A DNA stretch of 64,000 nucleotides from Thalassobacillus sp. CUG 92003 (GTDB taxonomy: Bacteria; Bacillota; Bacilli; Bacillales; Halobacillaceae), in assembly GCF_013618635.1 (NCBI RefSeq), contig NZ_JABLSJ010000007.1, forward strand, positions 62,001 through 126,000, read 5' to 3'. The position numbers and the translations under genes were made by a program. Shown here piece by piece: positions 55,076 through 63,988 of this stretch (its first letter is position 1; each line of letters starts with the position of its first letter). Under the pieces are notes generated by a model. It saw only the letters and a program-made list of their open reading frames with translations. It ran no database searches and was not told the origin of the DNA.

Positions 55076-56884
55076 TTACTCAGTTTCTTTGAATAGGGCT
55101 AACACGTTATTCACGCTGCCATATTCGGAAGCATGAGGACGGTCGTCTCCGGATTCATAGCCGTAGTCTACCATGCGATTGCGATTTAAACAGAGTTTCG
55201 TAAACGTCGGTTTGAAGAAATCAAACACTTGGAAGCGTTCCGCTAAGTGGGGAAATCGTGTTTGGTAACGTTTGATCGCATCAGCCAGTAGCTCCCAGAA
55301 GGTCAGTTCATCGACCATGTACTGATTGTCCAGAATGGCAGCAAGATAACGCAGGTGGCAGATGAACAAACCTGTGAAAATGAATTGGGTCAACCCCTCT
55401 GGCGCTTCACTCCTTAAGACGGCTTTAATATCTTCAGCCAAGTTGTCCAATTCTGGAAAGGGCTGATCACTGATATTGACATCATCTACGAAATCTTTAA
55501 CCGCTAACCGCTTCGGTTTATGCTGCTCCAGCACGATGATGGTGTTTTGGCCGTGAGGAGAGAAAACAGTCCCGTATTGGTACAAGTAATGCAGCAGCGG
55601 GTCCATGACAATTTGGAAAAAGCTGCGCAGCCATTCCTCTGCCGACACATCTGATTGTTCAATCATGCTTTGGATAAACGGCTTACCTTCGTGATCGCGA
55701 TATAACAGAGCTGCCAACGTCACAGCTTGTTCCCCTTCTTCCAAGTAGGCATAGATGCTTTCCCGCCATATACAGCCAAGGAGTTCCAGGTAGTGATACG
55801 GCGCGTGCTCGAGCTGGTTAAAATAGCGTTGATCAACGTTGATACTGGCAATTTCACCGGGCAAGATGAGCTGACATTCCTGTTTTAAGAAGGCGTCAGC
55901 TTCAGCAATACCCTTGATAAAGTCTGTAATACGAGGGGCAATCACGGTTCTTTCGGCAGGCAAGCCGCGATAAACCAGGGTATTTAAAATACTCATGGGA
56001 ACCTTGACGTGATGTTTATAAGGATTCGATGTATTGACAAACGTTCGAATCGATTGTTGGGGCAAATAGGTATCCTTCCCGTCTCCGATAAGGATAATGT
56101 CTTTGTTAGCAATCTCTTCTGGAAATTGCTGAATAATGACATTGTTCCATTGCCATTCATGCACAGGCATGATGTAATACGCTGCCGGGTTCTGATCGTA
56201 ACGAATCAGCGTTTCCTTAAACTGATCCCGCTCCTCTTCATCCGTTTCATGAACGAGCAGCTCATCATAATCCAGATTAGCCACAGCCTGAAAGGAGGCG
56301 ATTGAATGATGAACGGCCACCCAGATCAGCTTGACGTCATTTTGCCTTTCAGGCGCGTAGGCTAGATAGTCATCATAATCAAAGCCGATCCTACCTTTGT
56401 TATACGTAATCCACGGATGCCCGGTCATATGGGTTTCCAGTTTGGCATAGTCTTCATGAATTAACGCATCCGCAGGCTTCACGTTCTCCCTCTCTAAATG
56501 GGCATCGGCTATCATCGTATGTTGAAGCTCTTTAATCAAATGGCTGGCTGTTTCTGCCGACATCCCGATCAAAGGCTTGATGTCCAATAAAAACGTAAGC
56601 GCACTCTTTGCTTTGCTTCGTCCGCTTTCGTCGACGATGTCAACAGAATCCTTGATTACCTCATAACTATCAAACCATCGTTTTTTAACGGTAAAATAAT
56701 AGGATTTAGCGGCTGAAACATCAAGCTTACACTCCATTATCCTATCAGCTTCCGCCATAATGTGCGGCTCTATCATATCTTCATACATGTATTCCGCTAT
56801 CATTTTTTCCAGTAATCGCTGATTGACGTTGTGCCAGGTTGCCTCTGTTAATACGTGAGTCAACTGGTTCTCACTTGTTGCCAT
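55076..56884 (-). CDS. NIS siderophore synthetase, IucA/IucC family (RhbF-like)
   Basis: The 602-residue protein is an NRPS-independent siderophore synthetase: GHPWITYNKGRIGFDYDDY, VHEWQWNNVIIQQFPEEI, and the HGQNTIIVLE ATP/substrate region are visible. It ligates a hydroxamated amine to citrate or a citryl intermediate. It is last in the five-gene operon, 13 nt after the monooxygenase gene. GGAGGG precedes the ATG. By position it corresponds to rhizobactin RhbF. Confidence 0.9.
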   Translation of the reverse strand: MATSENQLTHVLTEATWHNVNQRLLEKMIAEYMYEDMIEPHIMAEADRIMECKLDVSAAKSYYFTVKKRWFDSYEVIKDSVDIVDESGRSKAKSALTFLLDIKPLIGMSAETASHLIKELQHTMIADAHLERENVKPADALIHEDYAKLETHMTGHPWITYNKGRIGFDYDDYLAYAPERQNDVKLIWVAVHHSIASFQAVANLDYDELLVHETDEEERDQFKETLIRYDQNPAAYYIMPVHEWQWNNVIIQQFPEEIANKDIILIGDGKDTYLPQQSIRTFVNTSNPYKHHVKVPMSILNTLVYRGLPAERTVIAPRITDFIKGIAEADAFLKQECQLILPGEIASINVDQRYFNQLEHAPYHYLELLGCIWRESIYAYLEEGEQAVTLAALLYRDHEGKPFIQSMIEQSDVSAEEWLRSFFQIVMDPLLHYLYQYGTVFSPHGQNTIIVLEQHKPKRLAVKDFVDDVNISDQPFPELDNLAEDIKAVLRSEAPEGLTQFIFTGLFICHLRYLAAILDNQYMVDELTFWELLADAIKRYQTRFPHLAERFQVFDFFKPTFTKLCLNRNRMVDYGYESGDDRPHASEYGSVNNVLALFKETE

Positions 56885-56897
56885 AATATCCCTCCAC

Positions 56898-58238
56898 TTA
56901 AATATGTGTACTGCTCATGGTCGGCTGTTCTATGCCAAACGTTTGAAAAACAGCATCTGATTGGACCGGATAAGCCTCTCTCCCTACCAATTGGTTAATG
57001 ATGACGGCATTCCGATGAGCTCCGAGCCCTAAATCCGGTGCGCCGACCCCGTGGGTGTGAAGTTCGGCATTTTGGACGAAAATCTCGTTGGATAAACGCT
57101 CACGCATGACCAGACGATAATCTTCCGTTATTTGAAACCGCCCCCTCTCATCCCGCTCTATAAGATGATCGACAGGAGATAACCAGTGCGGCATCGTTTG
57201 CGCATAGCCTGTGCCGAGGATAATGACATCGGCGTCTAATTTAAATGAGTCCCCCTTGATGTGGTGATGCGCTTGAAGCTCCCATTGATTCATTCGCTTC
57301 GTGATGTTTTCAACTTCTGTCATCGCCTGCAAATGGATATCAGGTTTTGTATTGCCGATAGAGCGTTCATACAACAGATCATAAATAGCAGCAATCGTAT
57401 CTGCGCTGATGCCTTTATATAGCAAATGCTGCTGTTCTAACAATCTATCTTTCTTGAATTGGGGAAGCTGGTAAAAAAACGCCGTATAATCAGGTGAAAA
57501 ATGCTCAAGGCCGAGTTTGGAATACTCCATCGGGAAAAAGCCCATAGACCTTGTAAACCAGTGGAGCGAAAACCCCTTCTTGACTTGCTCGTGCGCTAAT
57601 TCCAGAAACACTTCAGCCGAACTCTGGCCTGATCCAATTACAGCAATGGAGTCTGCGTTTTCACAGCTTTCTTTTTTGTAAAGATACTCGGACGTATGGA
57701 AGACCGTATCCCCCAATGCATGCTGGAGATGACCTGGCACGGCTGGCGTTGTTCCCACTCCCATGAGTAAATGCCGAGCGTAAAACCGCTTATTTATGTT
57801 TTCGTTTCGTACCGTAATTTCATATACTGGATCACAATCGCTCAATTTTATTCGTCTCACTTCCTGCACACGCATGCCGAATTGACAGGACGTGATATGT
57901 GAGGCAGCCCAACGGCAATAATGGTTGTACTCCTGTCTTGGAATGTGGAACTTTTCCAGAAAATAAAAGTGATACATGCGTCCGTGCTCCTGCAAATAGT
58001 TCAGGAAACTGAACCGATTCGTGACATCTGCCATGCTCACTAGATCTGCTAAAAAGGGCACTTGCAGCGTCGTCCCATCAAGTAACATGCCGGGATGCCA
58101 GTCAAATTCCGTTTTTTCTTCAATAAAGACTGCTTTAATATCGGGAACATTCTCCATTAAGGCTGCTGCACCTAAATTGAACGGCCCAAGGCCTACACCG
58201 GCCACATCATAGAGAACGTCACAATGTTGCGCTGACAT
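56898..58238 (-). CDS. FAD-dependent amine N-monooxygenase (IucD/RhbE-like)
   Basis: The 446-residue protein has the FAD motif GVGLGPFNLGAAAL at about 16-29, an NADPH-binding motif VIGSGQSSAEVFLEL and the C-terminal DLGLGAHRNA. It N-hydroxylates lysine, ornithine or a diamine. The ATG at 58236-58238 follows GCGAGGTG. Its N-terminus overlaps the end of the acetyltransferase gene by 20 nt. Context suggests 1,3-diaminopropane as substrate. Confidence 0.92.
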   Translation of the reverse strand: MSAQHCDVLYDVAGVGLGPFNLGAAALMENVPDIKAVFIEEKTEFDWHPGMLLDGTTLQVPFLADLVSMADVTNRFSFLNYLQEHGRMYHFYFLEKFHIPRQEYNHYCRWAASHITSCQFGMRVQEVRRIKLSDCDPVYEITVRNENINKRFYARHLLMGVGTTPAVPGHLQHALGDTVFHTSEYLYKKESCENADSIAVIGSGQSSAEVFLELAHEQVKKGFSLHWFTRSMGFFPMEYSKLGLEHFSPDYTAFFYQLPQFKKDRLLEQQHLLYKGISADTIAAIYDLLYERSIGNTKPDIHLQAMTEVENITKRMNQWELQAHHHIKGDSFKLDADVIILGTGYAQTMPHWLSPVDHLIERDERGRFQITEDYRLVMRERLSNEIFVQNAELHTHGVGAPDLGLGAHRNAVIINQLVGREAYPVQSDAVFQTFGIEQPTMSSTHI

Positions 58239-58797
58239 AAGAACACCTCGCTTCAAACTGTTCGCGTTCACACCACATCAATAACCCGGTTTTATCCGGC
58301 AGCTCAATTGATTTAACAGGCGTGAACCCACATTTTTCAAACACATGAATCATCTTTTCATTACGAATATCCGGTTCCGCTATAACACGATTGGTATCAG
58401 GATGCGTGAACTGAAACGCGACCATCGCACGCAGTAATGGGAGGGCGAGCCCTTTCCCTAAGTAGCGCTGATCACCAATCAATAGATGCACGCCTTGATC
58501 AGATGGTTCAGGGTTAAACGTAGACCCTACCACATCCTGTTTTGCCCAGTAAGACTCCCAATAGCTCATCGGCACACCATCCAGCTCACCGATATACAAC
58601 GATTGATGACGATCCGCCAAAGCACGTTCGACATGGTTTTGGAACCGATCGAACGGCAGATTCAACTGCCAGAATGGAATGACATGGTCGTGATGCATCC
58701 ATCTATGAAGCAACCCGATATCACGGTTCACCTCAAACGGGCGGAACGATATCGTTTGGTTGATTGAATCGTCAAAACACGTAAAACGGTTAGCCAT
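58219..58797 (-). CDS. GNAT acetyltransferase (IucB/RhbD-like)
   Basis: The 192-residue protein has the siderophore-type acetyltransferase form: RFEVN-like start, RWMHHDHVIPFWQLNLPF, PMSYWESYWAKQDVVG, LIGDQRYLGKGLALPLLRAM (acetyl-CoA loop) and EPDIRNEKMIHVFEKCGF. It acetylates the N-hydroxylated amine to give the hydroxamate. It overlaps the upstream synthetase gene by 8 nt. Confidence 0.92.
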   Translation of the reverse strand: MANRFTCFDDSINQTISFRPFEVNRDIGLLHRWMHHDHVIPFWQLNLPFDRFQNHVERALADRHQSLYIGELDGVPMSYWESYWAKQDVVGSTFNPEPSDQGVHLLIGDQRYLGKGLALPLLRAMVAFQFTHPDTNRVIAEPDIRNEKMIHVFEKCGFTPVKSIELPDKTGLLMWCEREQFEARCSYVSATL

Positions 58798-60589
58798 TGG
58801 TTATCCCTGCTTTTTCTGCGATAGGATTAGAAACGAGCGTATAGACAGATTGATCTTCCAAAGACCCTACTAATTCGTCCATATCATAAAAACGTGTTAA
58901 TAGATTCGCTTTACAGGGCAGTTTCTCATCGTTTAATAGACTCGCTAACAGATCCGCAACCCCTTTCGAGCGACTATGGTGCTGCCGAAGCTTTTCTCTG
59001 AATACATCCAATAACCGCTGTTCAGAAATCAGCCCGTTAACGCCAAAACTATTAATCAATCCGAATATATGATTAAAGATGAAATAGTAACGAAAGCGCT
59101 CTTCGGCAATAGCGGCAGAACATATCGTATCGCTGTGGCGGTTCAAATCCGGCAACAGCTCCCGAAGTTTATCTGCGTGTGTTTCGCTGAAGTAATACCC
59201 CTGATTGTCACGATAATAAAACGTATGCGGGAAGCCATCTTTCAGCTTGATCACCGAATTTTGCTGATGTGCTTCCAGGGCGATGCCGTACGTTTCAAAT
59301 AACCAAAGCAGCGGATCCAATGTGATATCCAAATAGGCTTTGAACCAATCCAGGCTGACGTGTTCATGGGTTTGTCCTTTTTTGTGCGCAAGGTCTGAAA
59401 TTACCTTGTGGAGACTGCTGTGACGGCCGTCAGGACCATCTTGGCATAACCCCGCAACCATATACGTTTGAGTCGAATTTCCTTTAAATGGATTTTCACG
59501 CACGACGACATCAAGCTTCACATCCTCTCGATCAAACGGCACATTCATATAAGCCGGGTCTTTGATCACCTGAAAGTGTGGATAATGATAAGCCAGTTCA
59601 CGGCCTAATCGTGTGTCTAACAATCGAGCTACTTCAACACCCCGCTCCAATTCATGCGGCTGATTATAACGTAACGAATTGGTGATTTTGACTGGCACGG
59701 AAAACTTGAACATATAATCCGAACCTTGGCGATACACCGTACGGAACGAGGATGTCGCCGTATATAATGGACCGATCGGACCCAAGTAGACCAGCGTTCT
59801 TTCATCCTGTTTAGCCTTTACCTCGTGTTGTTCAATCAAATGTTTAGCCTGCAGGGGATGGGTCGGAACCAGTTCCCACTCCTCCTGTATCTCCAAATCA
59901 GCCAAAAACGATTCCTCAAGCGAAGGGTCTGCCCTCAATTCCTGCATGATGATGTGTTTGATCGAAACAGGGAGCATAGATTTTTGCTGCAGTTCGGACT
60001 TTTTAACATGAAAGTAATGCAGTTGAAACGCCCCTTTCATTTCCGGTCCGTAGCGGTCATCATCGGCGCCTGTCATGCCCTGCTTACTTTTCGGCGTTGG
60101 ATGAAGCAGATGGCCAAACAGAAGAGATTGTTCTGCTTCGATATAGGATAAATTCTCATCATGTTCGGAACTAGTTTGGTGAGCTTCAAGGTATTTTTTG
60201 ATATTTTGGCAGCTTAAGATCACCCGAAGCACCAACTCATCCTCAGCTCCCTCACGCCCTTGTTCCAGCTGAAGCTCATTTACAAGCAATGATGTCAGCG
60301 TAATATAATCAATAGGCTGGGGCGCTTCATCTCCCTTCTTTACATAGAGCGGGAAATTAAACAGATGCCGACCGGTTTGAGACCAATATTTTACCGGAAC
60401 AATCAAATACACATTCTGATGAGATAAAGGGCATTCTATGACTTTTTCTAAGCAATCTGTAAGCTGGGAAAAAATCGTTTCAATCCCTTGCGCCTGATTT
60501 GCATCTGTATAATTTTCCGATTCTCTAAGATAACAATTAAGGAAATTCTGCATCGTCGCTCGTTCAGCTGTCTGCTTTACGTTTGACAT
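58790..60589 (-). CDS. NIS siderophore synthetase, IucA/IucC family (RhbC-like)
   Basis: The 599-residue synthetase has EWELVPTHPLQAKHLIEQHE, TATSSFRTVYRQGS (ATP site), KFSVPVKITNSLRYNQP, and YGIALEAHQQNSVIKLKDG. It probably performs one of the two condensations on citrate. The ATG at 60587-60589 is chosen with GGAGGG as ribosome site; it overlaps the decarboxylase gene by 13 nt. By position it corresponds to RhbC. Confidence 0.92.
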   Translation of the reverse strand: MSNVKQTAERATMQNFLNCYLRESENYTDANQAQGIETIFSQLTDCLEKVIECPLSHQNVYLIVPVKYWSQTGRHLFNFPLYVKKGDEAPQPIDYITLTSLLVNELQLEQGREGAEDELVLRVILSCQNIKKYLEAHQTSSEHDENLSYIEAEQSLLFGHLLHPTPKSKQGMTGADDDRYGPEMKGAFQLHYFHVKKSELQQKSMLPVSIKHIIMQELRADPSLEESFLADLEIQEEWELVPTHPLQAKHLIEQHEVKAKQDERTLVYLGPIGPLYTATSSFRTVYRQGSDYMFKFSVPVKITNSLRYNQPHELERGVEVARLLDTRLGRELAYHYPHFQVIKDPAYMNVPFDREDVKLDVVVRENPFKGNSTQTYMVAGLCQDGPDGRHSSLHKVISDLAHKKGQTHEHVSLDWFKAYLDITLDPLLWLFETYGIALEAHQQNSVIKLKDGFPHTFYYRDNQGYYFSETHADKLRELLPDLNRHSDTICSAAIAEERFRYYFIFNHIFGLINSFGVNGLISEQRLLDVFREKLRQHHSRSKGVADLLASLLNDEKLPCKANLLTRFYDMDELVGSLEDQSVYTLVSNPIAEKAGITNG

Positions 60590-62127
60590 GGGTGTTCCCT
60601 CCATTTCTGATACGCTTCGTCTCCGTATCGTGTAATCATGTGTAAAATTTCTTCTATATCACGCCGGCTCGCAGCAGGATTCAGCAACGTCAGCTTCAAA
60701 AAGTTAGCACCGTCTACCGTTGTCTTAGCTATGACCGCTTCGCCACCATGAAACAATCGCTTTTGAATCGATCGATTGATCTGATTGTGTTCAGAAGCAT
60801 TAAGCATCGGTTGTGTATAGCGAAGAATAACTGTGCTTAACGCTGGTTCACGCGTGAGCACCGTTAATGAACGGAATCGATCCGCGTACTCGGCGGCATA
60901 TCCAGCCAGCTGCAAGGTATGATCGATCATGTGACCGAATCGCTTCGTCCCTATTGTCCGCAGCGAAAGAAACAGCTTCAGAGCGTCAAACCGCCGGGAT
61001 GTCTGTATGGATTTATTAACGAGATGCACCGCCCCATCTTCTTCGTCATCTTCTGGATTCAAATAGGCGGCATGATGTTGTATATAACGGAAAGAAGCAC
61101 GATCTTTCACTAAAAATGCTCCGCAGCTGATCGGTTGGAAAAACATTTTATGAAAGTCGACCGCAAGGGAATCAGCTTGTTCGATTCCAGCCAATTTATG
61201 CGACCAGTGATGACTTAACATCAATGCCCCACCATAAGCTGCGTCCACATGAAACCATAAGCCATTCGTTTTGGCCGTCTCTGCCAGTTCCGGGAGTGGA
61301 TCAATACTGCCGAAATCCGTCGTCCCGCACGTACCAACCAAAGCAAACGGAAGGAGCTGTTTATCTGCCAACTCCTTGATGGTTACGTTCAACCCCTCCA
61401 GTGATAACCGGTGATGTTCATCAGTCGGGATGGAAACAACCGCGTCCTCCCCAAGTCCGAGTTGGGCAGCTGCCTGCTTCACAGTGAAATGCGATTCTTC
61501 GGAACAGAGAATGCGCATGCGGCTGGCCCCCTCTGGCAGGCCTTCTTTCTGAACATCCCGTCCCCAATATGTGTGACAGAATGCGTCCCGGGCAAGCAGC
61601 AGCCCCATATAATTGGATTGCGTGCCGCCGCTCGTAAATGAACCATCGCCTTGGTTGGAAAAACCGAACTTAGCGGTTAACCAATTGATCATCTCCATCT
61701 CTAAAAAAGTAGCAGCCGGGCTCTGGTCCCATGAATCCATCGATTGATTAAACGCACTGAGTATCATTTCACCAGCAAGCGCCGGCAATAAAGGCGGACA
61801 ATGCAAATGAGCTGCAGCCCTTTCGTGCGATATGTTCACGTTCTGAGTTAGAACAGACCCTTCAATGGCATCTAGCACCTTTTCAAGCGACTCTCCTTCA
61901 TACGAAAATATCGCGAGCTGCTTGATTTGAGCCTGGAGTGCCTCAGTTTTTTGACCTTCATAAGGTGCGCTTTGTTCTGAAAACACTTTTGCCAGCTTAT
62001 GAACGACAGCGGTTGCCATGTGTTCATACGCTGCAACACCTGACGGGTGACGATGAAGAAAAAAATCCTCAAAATAATTCTCCTGATCTCCTGCTAAATT
62101 TTCCTTTATATCGTATCCGACTGCCAT
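60577..62127 (-). CDS. PLP-dependent decarboxylase, probably L-2,4-diaminobutyrate decarboxylase (RhbB/Ddc-like)
   Basis: The 516-residue group II decarboxylase has FTSGGTQSNYMGLLLARDAF, FHVDAAYGGALMLS and PLP lysine in AVDFHKMFFQPISCG. Its place at the head of a siderophore operon matches diaminobutyrate decarboxylases that make 1,3-diaminopropane; lysine decarboxylation to cadaverine is the alternative. The second ATG is used (GGGAG at 6 nt). Two Fur boxes lie upstream. Confidence 0.88.
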   Translation of the reverse strand: MAVGYDIKENLAGDQENYFEDFFLHRHPSGVAAYEHMATAVVHKLAKVFSEQSAPYEGQKTEALQAQIKQLAIFSYEGESLEKVLDAIEGSVLTQNVNISHERAAAHLHCPPLLPALAGEMILSAFNQSMDSWDQSPAATFLEMEMINWLTAKFGFSNQGDGSFTSGGTQSNYMGLLLARDAFCHTYWGRDVQKEGLPEGASRMRILCSEESHFTVKQAAAQLGLGEDAVVSIPTDEHHRLSLEGLNVTIKELADKQLLPFALVGTCGTTDFGSIDPLPELAETAKTNGLWFHVDAAYGGALMLSHHWSHKLAGIEQADSLAVDFHKMFFQPISCGAFLVKDRASFRYIQHHAAYLNPEDDEEDGAVHLVNKSIQTSRRFDALKLFLSLRTIGTKRFGHMIDHTLQLAGYAAEYADRFRSLTVLTREPALSTVILRYTQPMLNASEHNQINRSIQKRLFHGGEAVIAKTTVDGANFLKLTLLNPAASRRDIEEILHMITRYGDEAYQKWREHPCQT

Positions 62128-62183
62128 CGGCATCTCCCTCTTTTCAATTGAAAATTATCTTAGCACGCCTTTTGCATTTAGGT

Positions 62184-62202
62184 GAAAATGATTCTCATTT
62201 TC
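62184..62202 (-). promoter_or_regulatory. Fur box 1 of the siderophore operon
   Basis: GAAAATGATTCTCATTTTC is a perfect palindrome (GAAAATGA-TTC-TCATTTTC) that fits the Fur 19-bp box GATAATGATTATCATTATC at 16 of 19 positions. It lies 57 bp before the decarboxylase start. A possible minus-strand promoter, TTCACC with TAAGAT 18 bp later, overlaps it. Confidence 0.9.
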
Positions 62203-62230
62203 ATTACGCGTTACATGATACAGTTTAATT

Positions 62231-62249
62231 GAGAATGATTATCATAGTC
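62231..62249 (-). promoter_or_regulatory. Fur box 2 of the siderophore operon
   Basis: GAGAATGATTATCATAGTC matches the core ATGATTATCAT of the Fur box. It lies 28 bp from the first box, so two Fur dimers or dimer pairs may bind in series. Confidence 0.85.
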
Positions 62250-62350
62250 AATGAATCTTGAGAACTATCCTTCGTGCGCTTGAATGTCCTGATTTGTAGG
62301 TCATAAACTAGAGGGAACCGCCAATTATTAGGAAACTCAGATAGAATAAG

Positions 62351-62381
62351 AGAGCTGTCCAAGACGGCAGCTCTCTTTTCG
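62351..62381. terminator. hairpin near the end of the NERD transcript
   Basis: AGAGAGCTG (62351-62359) and CAGCTCTCT (62370-62378) form a perfect 9-bp stem, followed by TTTTC on the plus side and CTTATTCTAT on the minus side. It is about 220 bp after the NERD stop. 62250-62350 has no gene. Confidence 0.6.
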
Positions 62382-62394
62382 TGCGTATTTTTGA

Positions 62395-62640
62395 GTTTCA
62401 GATTTTATAAGCAACTTTTTAATATTTATAAGCAACTTTCTGGATTTGTTTACGACTCAGCTGGATTTGCAGGCAACAACGATAGTAGCCGGGCGTGAGC
62501 GATGCCGTGTTGACGAGTCTAGTCTGTTTCTATACGCCTTTAGTTGATTTGTAGACGAGATGCGGCATCTTCTTTGCAACATTTTCGATTTCTTGGCAAC
62601 TATTCGAGATTTGCAGGCAACTCGGTCTCAGGGAAATGTA
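62395..62640. repeat. degenerate ~21-bp repeat array, left of the NERD gene
   Basis: The motif GATTTGCAGGCAACTTT recurs in varied forms about every 20-23 bp: TTTATAAGCAACTTT twice, GGATTTGCAGGCAAC, CTTTGCAACATTTTCGATT, TTGGCAACTATTCGAG, ATTTGCAGGCAACTC. It runs into the 3' end of the NERD gene. A similar array is on the other side at 63607-63745. Confidence 0.65.
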
Positions 62641-63589
62641 GATGGTACGTTCTGTCCTTCTTTCCGCCTGAATGTGAGGTGTTCAACCCTCTTAGCAGCC
62701 GAGAAGATAAAGAAGGACTGGAAATGAGCAAAAATTCACGTGCTTCCTTATTCGAAATTGTTGCTCCAATTAATAGCCTGTAATCCAACAGCGCTGCCAC
62801 ATGGCCATTTTTTGAAATCTGGCCACACTGGGGGCACGCCCATTTCCCATATAGGCGATGGCAAGATTGTGGCAGACAATGCGGGCACAACACGCCTTTT
62901 ATCAAGTGACGTTCGTCGATGTGATAAGTTTCTAATATACTGCGATCAAGCGGTAAGTGCTGTGCTTTCAGGGTTGAAATGAGCTGTTCGAGTTGAGGAT
63001 CACTTATTTTAGGGAAGGCGTACTGATTGTGGAACTCGGAAATTTTAATCGGGAGGTAATCGCGGTGGACGACGTGCTCACGAAGATGGTCTGAGGAACT
63101 GCGGATGATGGTGGAAGGATGACTGATGACAACAAGCGAGAGCACAGGGATATCTAAATCCCAATTGTTGATACGCAACCACTTTTTCAATTGCATCTCT
63201 TGTCTGCGGATTTGAATGATGGGATCCGGAAACGCTTCTTCTTTTCCATCTTTGGATCGAATGAGTTGATGAAAAACCTGATCAAAATACAGTTCGCCGG
63301 ATATGTTTTTCACTTCAAGAATGAGGAGAAATGCTGGCGTTACGAGGAGACTATCAATCTGGACGTAGTGCTGGCGATCAAACAGGCGAAGGTCATGGAA
63401 AATGTAGACCTTTTCGTGCTCGAGAAAACTTAACGGATAATCGAGAGCGGTCTCCCCGGCATAACCTGCACGCGTTTTAGCAATGCTTTCCTGAATGAGG
63501 GGCTGCTGAGGATGGTCAATCGATATCCGGCGTTGCAGAGCTTCCAATTTCATGAGTTTAAGCGGTTTTTGTCGTGGCTTAACAATCAA
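62600..63589 (-). CDS. NERD nuclease-related domain protein with C-terminal zinc ribbon
   Basis: The 329-residue protein has an N-terminal NERD domain: GETALDYPL, HYVQIDSLLVTPAFLLILEV followed by KNISG, and QEMQLKKWL. These place D, E and K as in the D-ExK nuclease-like fold. The C-terminus has CPHC and CPQC (VLCPHCLPQS, WACPQCGQIS), a zinc ribbon. The start is TTG, with AAAGGA about 10 nt upstream. It is monocistronic and flanked on both sides by degenerate 21-bp repeats. Its substrate is unknown. Confidence 0.85.
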   Translation of the reverse strand: MIVKPRQKPLKLMKLEALQRRISIDHPQQPLIQESIAKTRAGYAGETALDYPLSFLEHEKVYIFHDLRLFDRQHYVQIDSLLVTPAFLLILEVKNISGELYFDQVFHQLIRSKDGKEEAFPDPIIQIRRQEMQLKKWLRINNWDLDIPVLSLVVISHPSTIIRSSSDHLREHVVHRDYLPIKISEFHNQYAFPKISDPQLEQLISTLKAQHLPLDRSILETYHIDERHLIKGVLCPHCLPQSCHRLYGKWACPQCGQISKNGHVAALLDYRLLIGATISNKEAREFLLISSPSLSSRLLRGLNTSHSGGKKDRTYHLHFPETELPANLE

Positions 63590-63606
63590 GGCGTCACATT
63601 CCTTTC

Positions 63607-63745
63607 TAATTTAAAATCAACTGTTGGACGATTCCAAGCGACTTTTCTACATTTGCAGGCAACTTTCCGCCATTACGGGTCAACCTCAACTCGTTTCCAA
63701 GCAACTTTGCTCGATTTGCAGTCAACTCCTTTCTTTCACCTTAAA
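63607..63745. repeat. degenerate ~21-bp repeat array, right of the NERD gene
   Basis: Units include GATTCCAAGCGACTTTTCTA, CATTTGCAGGCAACTTTCCG, CGTTTCCAAGCAACTTTGCT and CGATTTGCAGTCAACTCC, about 21 bp apart. A final TTCCCAAGCAAC is near 63945. It lies upstream of the NERD start, where its promoter should be. Confidence 0.7.
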
Positions 63746-63782
63746 TATTCTACGAATGCGCACCCCCTTCCTTCTCAGAACA

Positions 63783-63905
63783 AAGGCGCAAGCGCCCCGG
63801 GAGCTCCAACACGCATAAGCAAAACACCAGGAGGAAGGTGGTCTTTCCTTCCGCAGGGTGGGTTGCTTATGTCGCGAGGAGCTGGGCGCTGGAGCCGGAC
63901 GTGGC
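63783..63905. repeat. nested-helix intergenic element at the right end
   Basis: GCGCCC (63792-63797) pairs with GGGCGC (63884-63889), AGCTCC (63802-63807) with GGAGCT (63878-63883), and CATAAGCAA (63814-63822) with TTGCTTATG (63863-63871). GGAAGG and CCTTCC form an inner hairpin. This is a long, continuous stem with one small bulge. It resembles GC-rich intergenic repeats seen in Bacillaceae, but there is only one copy here. The flanks up to 63960 show no gene. Confidence 0.7.
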
Positions 63906-63954
63906 TTATGAGGTATGTGTTATCCACAATGTCCAAATTTTATAGTTCCCAAGC

Positions 63955-63988
63955 AACAAAAAAGAGCCAGCTCATAAACAGCTGGCTC
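63955..63988 (-). terminator. terminator of a minus-strand gene beyond the right edge
   Basis: GAGCCAGCT (63964-63972) and AGCTGGCTC (63980-63988) form a perfect 9-bp stem. TTTTTTGTTGC follows on the minus strand. Its gene lies to the right of the window. Confidence 0.8.

Noticed and set aside
62395-62640. CRISPR array next to a nuclease-like gene
   Set aside because: The ~21-bp units are degenerate and tandem without unique spacers of constant length, and no cas genes are near.
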